From Fragilaria crotonensis (Eukaryota; Bacillariophyta; Fragilariophyceae; Fragilariales; Fragilariaceae), in the NCBI GenBank assembly GCA_022925895.1, contig JAKSYS010000849.1:1-18000 (forward strand): a stretch of DNA of 18,000 bases, written 5' to 3'. Both the position numbers and the translations under genes were made by a program. The notes below the pieces were generated by a model that worked only from the letters and a program-made list of their open reading frames with translations, made no database searches and was not told where the DNA came from. Of this stretch, positions 1 through 8,241 are shown piece after piece; the stretch's first letter is position 1, and each line of letters starts with the position of its first letter.

Positions 1-325
1 CATAGACCAAGAAAGCTGCTCCATTACTCATTGATATACATAGGGTGAATGTTCCTTGCTTGTGGAGCTACTTTCCTTAGCTGTGCAAACAAGCGTTTTG
101 GAAGCCAGTGTTTTAGTATTTGGGTAATACTACAGAAGCTGGTAGTATCTTCGTCAGTTTACTCCTTGGGTTTTCACAACATTGAATATGCTTATGCATA
201 TGACGTCCACACGAAGTAAGAATTCAACGACCCCTGGCTGGTACTCAGTACTCCATACTTGGAAGACTTACCCCTAGTACAAACTTGAGGACTATCCTGC
301 CTGCAAGGTACCTATACATAACACT
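1..325. other. 3' flank of the TFIIB-like gene, no gene seen
   Basis: This stretch lies downstream of the minus-strand TFIIB-like gene. I see no ORF, RNA gene or clear repeat. It is moderately AT-rich and carries short GTAC-type words, such as AGTACTCAGTACTCC near 243-257, of the kind found in the other spacers of this window. It probably contains the 3' UTR of the minus-strand gene. Confidence 0.5.
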
Positions 326-2621
326 CTATGTTGGTACTTCGGTTCTCGCTTGCAGATATGGCTTGCGCTGCATTTGATTGACTCGCTGACGAGCACCTTC
401 TTCCCGTCGATCTTTGAGCTTCCTGGTTTCCTGGCGACCTAGCAATGACCTGAGCTCCCTGTGGAACGCTTCTCCAGCAACGGCATCCTGTAACATGGAG
501 CCCAGTTTCTTGGCCGTTTTGAGTATAAGAACTTGTCCCGCAGTCCGACCAGCATGCTCACCTGGTTTGACTCCGTTAACTGCTCGACCTGAGTTCCCAA
601 CTCCGCCTTTACCCCCGGAGCCTCGTTCATGACCATGTTGCCATCGAATGCCCAGGTTAGCCATATCCTTGACTCGTGGAGTGATGGCGCGTCGGCCGTT
701 GTTGGCGTTCAGCTTCTGTCTGAGTTCGGCTTCCAAATGGTCACAAAGACTGAGTGTATGCTCTACGAGCTTGCCCTCCAACTCCGACTGGGACCCGAGA
801 GGAATCATGAGTTTGCCAGCCTTGCGATCTTCCATCCACTGCTGGGCAATGCTCCTCGATGCCTCTAACAGCCATGAACGACAATCATCTAAATCCCAGG
901 TGGATGCTTGTTTCTTTTCCATCGCAGAGACCTCAATTTCCTCTTCCTTTTCTGCCTTAACTTTGCTAAAGTCCAGCAACAATCCCCCTTTACCAGCCAT
1001 ACTGGCGTTGTGAAGTTCGTTGCGTTTGTTGGCTCGATTGCTCAATGCAGCTTCCGCATCCTGCTGTTGTCGCTGTTTCATGATTTGCATCCCATTTCTC
1101 GACATTTCTTCAAAGGCAATGACAAGACATGCGCAAATCACAGCCTTGAACGACTGAACTAATTCGCGATCATCACGAAAGCCAGCAAATATTTCTTTGG
1201 CTCGCTGTACGACGGCCTCGTGGAGGTGAAGAGCGTCTCCAATATGAGTCATCTGTACAAAGGCATCCTTTTTCTGTCTATCTTTGTAGCCAACTCTTGT
1301 CTGGCGCTCGCCTTTGCCGAACTGTGAAATGTTGAGCTCTATGTAGGCATGTGCGTTTCTCAAGACTTGTTCGTTTCCCGCCTTTTGAGAACCAAACCCT
1401 GGACCGCCGGCAGAAGAAGTCATTTGTACACCACCCAATGTCGTTGCCATATTATACGCGTTCGAAAAGAGCCGATTCGGTGCATCACCGTGGTGGTTAC
1501 GATCGACTTCGCCCTCGAACTTTCTAAACTGAGACCCCTCATGCATCAAAGATTCCATGGCCACGGTTCCACACACTGTGCAGATGATGTCCCCATTCTT
1601 TCGATCCAAAGTGAATTCCGCTTGATCTTGGTTGCCACATGTTTTGCATTTCTTATCCTGTATGCCGTCTTGATTAGCAACGAATCAAAGGATGCGACCA
1701 ATGTAGCGAAGATCAATTTCACCACTTACCCTTTCAATATCATGCTCCGCAATTCGAGACCCCACAGGAAGATCGTCCGCTTCATCGTGACCTCCTTGAT
1801 TTCTCCCTCGTCCCTCAATGACAGTTTCATGAACTCGTCGGCGTACAGCACTGAACTCGTGCGGCGCTAGGTCCGCGGCCAACATGTCGATAATGCGCGA
1901 CGGCGTCGTCAACAAAAAGTCAGCTTCCAAGCGTGTCTGGACGACGCGGTGCAAGGCGATGGCATTGGCACGAAGCTCTTTGAATGGAATGTTACCAGCG
2001 GACGGAATGAGTGAGTCCAATTTGTTAGCAGGGTCAACGAACATTACCTTGGCATCGACAATTCCTCCTGGGTGTCCAGCGAGGGCGTTGACCAAGCCAG
2101 CAGAGGTGAGTTGAACTAAAATGGCTCCCTCCTTTTGGGAGGCTCTTCATTCTGACCAACCCAAATGTTGTAAGGATCGTGAACCAGCGGAGCCTCGTCA
2201 GAATACTCAGTTTTGATCCGTTTCGCCGGTGGCGATGACACCTCCTGCGACGGTGGCTGCGGCGTCATAAAGATTTCAATGTCATCATGAGATTCTGAGT
2301 AATTTTGTTCCGATCGCAGTCTTTGCAGCACGTTCGTCGCTAGGGGCGTTGGCTATGGTGGGAGAGGGAATGTGGGGGAGGAGAGAGTCATGGAGGTAAG
2401 TGAAATTCCATGACACTCTCCTGTTGTTGTGCGAGTCAGAGAGTTCGCTGAAACGCTCCAGGATAGAACTCACCTTTTGGGAAGAGAGTGTACGTAGTGC
2501 GAATCCAAGCCTCCACCTGAAAGCTTTCGCTCTCCCAGATGGGTTTCTCCGCATAGATGGGGACAGGAGCCCGAGCGCTCGTGCTTGGAACAGGTCTCGG
2601 AACTACCGTAGCTGTTGCCAT
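326..2621 (-). CDS. TFIIB-family transcription factor-like protein, multi-exon
   Basis: Reading on the minus strand, exon 1 starts at ATG 2621 (MATATVVPRPVPSTSARAP) and runs to 2474. Exon 2 runs from 2339 into roughly 2242-2157, exon 3 ends at 1730, and exon 4 runs from 1657 to TAG at 326. The total is about 670 residues. Exon 4 opens with a TFIIB-type zinc ribbon: CKTCGN, about 18 residues, then CTVCGTV. It is followed by a TFIIB-like B-linker segment (GSQFRKFEGEVDRN) and one cyclin-like helical repeat (VQRAKEIFAGFRDDREL, then AVICACLVIAFEEM). TFIIB-family proteins bridge promoter DNA, TBP and RNA polymerase in the nucleus. Oddities: the ribbon lies some 225-240 residues from the N-terminus, where canonical TFIIB (about 310-350 residues) has it at the start. 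A second cyclin repeat is not obvious, and the C-terminal 200 residues are charged and low-complexity. Exon 1-2 also holds a basic PAKRIK stretch that could be a nuclear localisation signal. It could be a TFIIB paralogue, a Brf-like factor or a lineage-specific member. The exon 2-3 junction is unresolved. Confidence 0.72.
1658..1729 (-). other. Intron splitting the zinc-ribbon region of the TFIIB-like gene
   Basis: On the minus strand the donor is G|GTAAGTGG and the acceptor is GCATACAG|GATAAG, 72 nt in phase 0, with a branch-like GCTAATC upstream of the acceptor. The intron contains an in-frame TGA (1685-1687). Removing it joins ...EHDIER to DKKCKTCGN and restores the first CxxC knuckle of the zinc ribbon, so the splice is well supported. 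Confidence 0.85.
2340..2473 (-). other. First intron of the TFIIB-like gene
   Basis: On the minus strand the donor is AAAAG|GTGAGT. The proposed acceptor is GCCCCTAG|CGACG, after a pyrimidine-rich run (CTCTCCTCCCCCACATTCCC). The length is 134 nt and the phase is 1 on both sides (G + CG gives Ala). An in-frame TAG at 2353-2355 rules out acceptors further upstream in this frame. The donor is strong. The exact acceptor is inferred from phase. Confidence 0.68.
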
Positions 2622-2805
2622 TATTTATGAAACGACAGACTTAAATACGATGCAAAAACAACTACAAGCGCTTGAGATTGAGATTGGTAGCGCAGTCCAA
2701 TTCAAGGGTTGGAGTGCTGCAATGGGATGCGAGAGGATGACGGCTGTCTGATGTTTACAGTGCTTCTTACGAGTACAAAGTACAAGTAGTTGACATTTGA
2801 GACGT

Positions 2806-2820
2806 CGAGTAGACTACTCG
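2806..2820. repeat. 15-nt palindrome, copy 1
   Basis: CGAGTAGACTACTCG is a perfect inverted repeat of 7 bp arms around one central base. It lies 185 bp upstream of the TFIIB-like start codon and is followed by TAC, making CTACTCGTAC at 2814-2823. The exact reverse complement of that 10-mer occurs at 7940-7949. A diverged copy of the palindrome is at 3566-3580. Confidence 0.7.
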
Positions 2821-3529
2821 TACTCCCGACTCCCGAGTACGTCGAGAAGAGGACGTGACTCACAATTCACACAGACTCCGCTCCTCACACCGCCAATCCA
2901 GAAATCCTTTGACGTCTTGCAAGCACACGGTACCGAGTACATGTACCGTATACTGTATTATGTGTTGTTGCAAGGTGCAATGATTGCGAAATGTCAACAA
3001 GCAACTCCACTCTGCACTCTTTGAGATCGCACATTGCAGGCAACCTTGCATCAATCAAGTGCAGTGTCCTGCTTTAATGTTTCCAAGCTGGGCAATGAAG
3101 CTAATTCATGGGAGTGTCATAAGTGTTCACGGCAGAGTTAGAAAGGGGAGCATAAGTTAGTTGGTGCTATTGCGCCTGAGCTTGCTCATGGATTGAAATA
3201 GTTTGTCAACAGTGTGAGGCTGTTGTGCCTGCAAAGAAGACAATTCCTCCAACAACAAGGGGAGTAACACCAGTTTTGGACAACTTTGTACTTTGTGTCA
3301 GCAATGCTGAGAGGGAGACACAGAATGGATCAACTACCTTTTCATGAAGAATGCTATGCCTTTTCCCTCATTGATTTGTCCACTTACTTGACAGATTTTG
3401 ATGTTGAAGGAAGCAGCATCCTCCAAGACAGTTTGAAAGCACATCCTTTCCCTTGTTGTGATGACTTGAGAAGAGCTCAGGCTTTGCCTGTCAGACGAAT
3501 TTGTTCTAATCTTTGATGGTTGGAATGGG

Positions 3530-3541
3530 GGTACCGGTACC
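3530..3541. repeat. 12-bp perfect palindrome GGTACCGGTACC
   Basis: This self-complementary 12-mer lies 25 bp upstream of the second GAGTAG/CTACT palindrome. No function can be assigned. It fits the GTAC-rich character of the spacers in this window. Confidence 0.6.
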
Positions 3542-3565
3542 AATCATTATCACATTATTTAGTAC

Positions 3566-3580
3566 GGAGTAGTCTACTTG
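3566..3580. repeat. 15-nt palindrome, copy 2 (diverged)
   Basis: GGAGTAGTCTACTTG matches the copy at 2806-2820 at 12 of 15 positions, or 15 of 18 including the TAC that follows both. It keeps the GTAG/CTAC inverted arms. Confidence 0.55.
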
Positions 3581-4224
3581 TACATAAAATTCTGTAGTAT
3601 TTGTACATCGTCAACTTTTGTATCATGTTCTATACAGTACAGTACCAGTAAAGCCATCTGTCATCCTGTCATCTGCTATTAAACTACTATGCATACAAAG
3701 CTATGAATTTGTATGACATCCATATGACATAGTATATGGATAGCAAGCGACAAGTGACATGTGTGACATAGTGTACCACATAACCCTGTTGTAGACTCAA
3801 GATATCTTCCTCAATAATGCGTTGATTTCATCGCTGTTCAATTACAAGCAAATGCTGGGAAATGCTCTTGGCTATCCGGAACATGAATCAATCTTGTTCA
3901 GGAGCATGCATTGATGAAGTTCTTGTTGCTGAATTTGTGAAGCACATTTCTGCATCTATCTGCTCCAGGCACTTCATTTAAATGTATTGGTACTTCTTGA
4001 AGAGACATTTTAGGTGGCGATTGAGATTTTGCACCCCATTTGAAACATTGATTTCCCCGTATTGTTTTCTAACACTAAAGAGTTGTTCCATATTGGTGGT
4101 ACAAGGTATATGGTCGTGACTGATTTTGGTAGGAGAAAATTTAGCACCGTGATTTTGCAAAGGTGTTGCAATGCTTACAGTCACATCATCCAATTCAGTC
4201 AGAAGCATCAAGAGGACCCTTAGA

Positions 4225-4920
4225 CGGTATTGCTTTGGTCACCATTGCTCAACACAGATACAGAGCATCTGGCGAAGAGGGGTCCAACACGAGCAAAGAT
4301 GTCGCGACTCGCGCTGTCGTGAAATGGATGCAGCGGTTTCAACAAGGATGGAAAGGCCGCGCAGCAATATTGAAGAGGATTTGTTGTACATAAGAATTTC
4401 AATAGAGCGAGAAATGCGCTATTGCGATGTTATGCAAAACGCTATGTCGCTCCGATTGCTTGTAGTACCGTCAAGAATCTTCAACTTCAAACTCGAGACT
4501 TAAACTCTGCTGTTGCTTCTCACAGAGATTATTTACGACAAGGAGCCCAACTGCTCTGAGAACAGCTGAAGAAGGCAAGACGTGCTCATGAAAATTCAGC
4601 TGCGCACTCAATTTCCAATGTCGCATCTTACAAGCTCAAATCATCTCGCTGTCAGACAAAACACTATTAGCAGATGCTGTATTGATGAAAAAGGAAACTG
4701 AAGAAATGAAGACCAAGAACAATAACCAAATCAGCGAGATGCAGGAATTAAACTTGCACTTGCACCAACAGCTATCGGAGCCGCTTGCTCAGGTTTCCAA
4801 GCTTGAAAGTGACTACCTGAAATGAGGCGTCGTCGGCTAGCAGAGATGCAGGAGGCAACTGCTGCGATGTTGGCGGAGACGCAGTTTGAGAAGTTTTGCT
4901 GTTGTCAGGGTTTGCTATCT
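4225..4920 (+). pseudogene. Decayed IQ-motif plus coiled-coil gene (myosin-like remnant)
   Basis: Protein-like segments lie in consecutive order but in different plus-strand frames. First is an IQ-like motif IQSIWRRGVQHEQR (4258-4299), then VVKWMQRFQQGWKGRAAI in a second frame (from 4316), then FNRARNALLRCYAKRYV in a third frame (near 4397). Coiled-coil-like charged helices follow: LKKARRAHENSA near 4570-4605, MKKETEEMKTKNNNQISEMQ within 4634-4825 (ending in TGA), and MRRRRLAEMQEATAAMLAET from 4822. Repeated IQ motifs followed by a coiled coil are the layout of a myosin neck and tail, though other IQ proteins look similar. There are several frame changes and stops, and no motor domain is visible upstream. 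I read it as a 5'-truncated, frameshifted pseudogene. An unrecognised multi-intron gene is less likely because the frame switches lack good splice sites. Confidence 0.5.
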
Positions 4921-5488
4921 GAGACTATCCAGCACATCATCGAGCCTCGACACACGAGACAGAGTATAGTATATATATATGTTCATCCATGAGTACATGA
5001 CCATGCATGGTATGAGTATTAGTACATCCTACACGTAGTGTAGTACTACCGTTTGTAGTACTCTACTATCTTTCATTATGGACGCATGCATATATGATGA
5101 AGGCCGCATCTTGCATCGCCGTGTCTCGATTACAGAAAACCTCGGCGGTAAATGACGGTTTTCGTCTGAAGTGAAGCCAAAGCTAAATGTCGTCATGTCT
5201 CATTTTCAGAACCTTCCTGGGGTGTGCAGCTGGCAGAATTTCGAACAAGTTGCTTTGGCTGATGAGTTCTCTGATCAGTCCTGTACGATACTACGTCACA
5301 TTGATGAGTTTCTACAGAAATCTTTCGAACTGCTCAGAGTGCGGTACTTCAGCACTGACCCACTCCGGATTTCTACTCCCGGTAGACCAGTCACAATTCT
5401 GCTTCTGCACGAAGACGTGTTTGTCATAGAAGTTGACATCATCATTGTCATTGCCTTTAGAGCAATAGTTGAAAAAGCAATCTAAACA

Positions 5489-7813
5489 ATGAAGGCCTAC
5501 ACGCTTGCCTTGACTGCAGTTCTAGCTGCTGCTTCTATAGCGCCATTTTCAGATGCGTTTACGCCGTCGTCCTTGTTGGGAGTGCGAACGACTGTGGTGC
5601 GTGGGGGCATTTACCATGCCAACGCCGCACTGTTCAGCCCGCTTTCGCGTCTCAACTTATCGAACTTCATCGGAATGGACGACGATGACGAAGATGATGA
5701 TGAAGATGACGACGACGACGACGAGGATTACATCGCGGCGTCTGGTTTGGGAGATTACGGTGGCGCAACTTCTCCTTTCACCGGCCTCAAACTCGATCCC
5801 TACGACCCCAAACCTCTCATCAAACCCCGACCATCCGAGTTCTTTCCTGAAGAGTTTGAAGAACCAGTTGTTCCTGATGATCAGCTTGTGCAGACTATGA
5901 CTTCGGAAGAGCGCGCCGAGAACCTTAAGGCCATGCGCCAGATCCAGAAGAACGATCTTCCTGACCTACATCTCAGACGTGACCATGCCGGATACCTCGA
6001 AGCGTCTCAAGACCTTAAGAAACGAATGAAGAAGGATCCATGGTTTGGTCTGAATGAGCGTCTTCGTGAAGCTGTCCAGTACGGGAAGCCCGATGACGAA
6101 GTAGCTAAACTCAAGGCTCTTATGGAGAAGGTAGGTGGTCCTCCAGGTGACATCCAAATTGGATGGCGAGGCTACGCAGAGCAAATTGACATTTACCAAT
6201 ATGAAGCCAGCGCGGCTTCTAGCAGCATGAAACTCGAATACGAAATGCGAAAGGAACGAGCCGCCCGTGGTCGTGCCATGATGGCGGAACGTAAGCGAAA
6301 CGAAGAGAAGGAAAAGGTGGAATATGAGGAGGATATGCGGTTTCCAGGATTGAGACGCGAGCGCGAGGCCAAGGGTCGTCGCGAGGCTATGCTACGACGC
6401 GTGATGGGGGAGATCGAAGCGGATCGCAAGAAACTTGAAGAACGCGCTAAGGACATGCTTGGCAAGTTGCCTGAGGCTGATGGAGACTCGATCAAGAGTG
6501 CATTGGACATGGCTCGACAGGATCTCTTGCGCGAGAAGAAAAAGCAGTTGGGCGGAAAGACACCACTTGACGATGATGATGATGACAGTCCCTCATCTGT
6601 TCTTGCACGAAAAAAGGGTTCCAGCGCCGAGAAGGCGCGAGAGGCTGCCGCGGCAGAAGCATCTGGCGGACGTCCGCGTTTACCTGGGGATAAGGATGTC
6701 ACTCGCGGAGAGCTCGGTGACATGGATGTGAAATCCTCTTCTACCACTGTGACTGGACCTCTTCAAGTGGAAGTCTCTTCGGTGTACAATAAGGATCAGT
6801 CGGATCCTCCCATGCGAAAACATTGTTTTCAGTACACTATTCGCATCACGAATAAATCTGCAACGGATACCATTCAGCTGCTCGGGCGCCGCTTCGAAAT
6901 CCAGACTGTTGGCAGCAGCATGAAAGACGTTGTTCAAGGCGAAGGTGTCACCGGCAGACAACCCATTCTTAAGCCTGGGGAAGTCTTCGAGTACACCTCA
7001 ACGGCTCCCCTCAGTGTCCGACCTATCGGAACCACGATCATTGCGGCTCGTATGCAAGGAGAGTATCGCTACATTACATTGAAACCAGGACAGGATACCG
7101 CCACCGAGGAACAGGTCAAGGCTGGCGGTGACACATCAGCTGCGCTTGGTATGTTCCACTTCGTCTTCCCCGAGGACCAACGTGTCGTTCCGTTTAGGAG
7201 AAGCGAAGACGAGGTCGACGAAGATGATGACGACGATGACACCGAAAGCTCCGTTACCGCCGCCAAGCCTGCGCGACCCGCCGTTCCAAGCAAACCAACC
7301 GCCAAACCTGCCGCCAACCCAGCATCTTCCCTTCCCGGCGATGACGACATGAAGAGCGGTGTAATTACTGGACCCTTGAATGACTCCTCCGACGCTGTTA
7401 CCGACAGCGTTCGTGTCCAGGTGACATCTTCCTACAGACCAGAACGATCGGATTCTGCGCTCGATAAGCACTGCTTCGCGTACAACATTCGCATCACCAA
7501 CGAGTCGAAACAAAACATCCAACTTGTTTCCCGTCGATTCGAAATTCAGACTATTGGAAGCTCCAACAAGGACGTCGTGCAGGGACCCGGCGTCACAGGA
7601 AGGCAGCCCATCCTCAAACCCGGGGAGAGCTTCGAGTACACTAGTACTGCCCCTTTGAGCGTCAAGCCCATGACCGTGACTCCAGTTGTTGCCCGCATGC
7701 AGGGAGAGTACAATTTCGTAGCCTTAGGAGACGACGGTGTCACCCCACTGAGCACCACTCCTTTGCAAGCCAAGCTGGGCGTATTCCATTTTGTCCTTCC
7801 TGCATTGGTTTAA
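5489..7813 (+). CDS. Plastid-targeted protein with two ApaG (DUF525) domains
   Basis: The ORF encodes 774 residues. Residues 1-23 form a signal peptide (KAYTLALTAVLAAASIAP, then SDA), and the predicted first mature residue is Phe (FTPSS). This matches the diatom plastid-import motif, so the protein should cross the ER and enter the plastid. Residues 63-82 are almost entirely Asp/Glu. Residues about 165-215 hold paired helices that faintly resemble UVR motifs, and about 240-345 is a long charged helix. Two ApaG domains follow, at about 421-569 and 625-774, joined by an acidic and Pro/Ala-rich linker (EDEVDEDDDDDDTESS). Each keeps the family hallmarks RRFEIQT, GVTGRQPILKPGE, FEYTSTAPLSV and ARMQGEY. 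ApaG is a small fibronectin-III-like fold known from bacterial ApaG, FBXO3 and PDIP38, and is thought to bind partners or nucleotides. No enzyme activity can be inferred. The start is supported by CAATG context and by the signal peptide beginning there. No intron is needed. Confidence 0.88.
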   Translation: MKAYTLALTAVLAAASIAPFSDAFTPSSLLGVRTTVVRGGIYHANAALFSPLSRLNLSNFIGMDDDDEDDDEDDDDDDEDYIAASGLGDYGGATSPFTGLKLDPYDPKPLIKPRPSEFFPEEFEEPVVPDDQLVQTMTSEERAENLKAMRQIQKNDLPDLHLRRDHAGYLEASQDLKKRMKKDPWFGLNERLREAVQYGKPDDEVAKLKALMEKVGGPPGDIQIGWRGYAEQIDIYQYEASAASSSMKLEYEMRKERAARGRAMMAERKRNEEKEKVEYEEDMRFPGLRREREAKGRREAMLRRVMGEIEADRKKLEERAKDMLGKLPEADGDSIKSALDMARQDLLREKKKQLGGKTPLDDDDDDSPSSVLARKKGSSAEKAREAAAAEASGGRPRLPGDKDVTRGELGDMDVKSSSTTVTGPLQVEVSSVYNKDQSDPPMRKHCFQYTIRITNKSATDTIQLLGRRFEIQTVGSSMKDVVQGEGVTGRQPILKPGEVFEYTSTAPLSVRPIGTTIIAARMQGEYRYITLKPGQDTATEEQVKAGGDTSAALGMFHFVFPEDQRVVPFRRSEDEVDEDDDDDDTESSVTAAKPARPAVPSKPTAKPAANPASSLPGDDDMKSGVITGPLNDSSDAVTDSVRVQVTSSYRPERSDSALDKHCFAYNIRITNESKQNIQLVSRRFEIQTIGSSNKDVVQGPGVTGRQPILKPGESFEYTSTAPLSVKPMTVTPVVARMQGEYNFVALGDDGVTPLSTTPLQAKLGVFHFVLPALV

Positions 7814-8241
7814 TCCACTTACCCCAGGTTTAGAATTGCTAATCGCATAAAAATAAGTAGCTAGATGAACCATGAGCCATAAGCGTTTACGCTCGCCTGT
7901 GGTTGGTTCCACAGGGTTGCTCTATTTTCGCCTCTACCGGTACGAGTAGGAGCTACGCTACTGTACTACCGCCCATAGTTAATAGTCCGTTACTAGCTCG
8001 CGTGTAGAGCTGTTGCGTATGTAGAGCTATAATTCGAAGATTTGAGGTTTGGCGCATGACGCATGACGCATGACGCTTGATAGAATTCTCATGCCCTGCT
8101 CGCTTTTCGTCGTGTTGGCTGTTGACTGCAACGTCACGTTGTTGTTCACAACTGGGGATCACAACAAGAGGTTTCCTGGTGTTTCCGTGCAATCGCAATT
8201 GATCTCTATCATAAATTCCAAGCTTACCGGAAGTTTGAACA
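7814..8241. other. Spacer between two plus-strand genes
   Basis: This 428-bp stretch holds the 3' end of the ApaG gene and the promoter of the reductase gene. An A-rich ATAAAAATAAG near 7847 could act in polyadenylation. It contains GTACGAGTAG at 7940-7949 and the 7-bp tandem repeat at 8053-8080. The small ORFs on either strand look like chance. Confidence 0.5.
8053..8080 (+). repeat. Four tandem copies of a 7-bp unit, CGCATGA
   Basis: Three exact CGCATGA units are followed by one variant, CGCTTGA, about 160 bp upstream of the reductase start codon. The array creates repeated TGACGC words, which resemble the TGACG core bound by bZIP factors. Regulation is inference only. Confidence 0.7.

Larger units (their letters stand above)
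2622..5488. other. 2.9-kb spacer between divergent genes, mostly non-coding
   Basis: No intact gene is supported here. The spacer separates the minus-strand TFIIB-like gene from the plus-strand ApaG gene and should hold both promoters. It contains the GAGTAG/CTACTC palindromes near 2806 and 3566 and a 12-bp palindrome, GGTACCGGTACC, at 3530-3541. A translatable stretch at 3286-3516 has at least two stops in the same frame just upstream and no family I recognise. The decayed IQ/coiled-coil remnant lies at about 4225-4920. A TA-rich run (TATATATATATG) is near 4970. The stretch 3550-4160 is AT-rich, with repeated TATGACAT words (for example 3713-3730) and no coding signal that I can see. Confidence 0.55.

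Noticed and set aside
5171-5485. Plus-strand ORF of 104 codons ending just before the ApaG gene
   Set aside because: It starts with GTG, shows no family resemblance, and ends three bases before a gene with its own good start and signal peptide. It is most likely promoter and 5' UTR.
5675-5740. GAC/GAT-rich run as a simple-sequence repeat
   Set aside because: Codons are mixed GAC, GAT, GAA and GAG and the frame is kept, so it is a coding acidic tract, not an independent DNA repeat.
6193-6747. Minus-strand ORF of 184 codons inside the ApaG gene
   Set aside because: It is Ser/Arg-rich, as expected from the complement of a Lys/Glu/Asp-rich coding region. The plus strand has clear domains.
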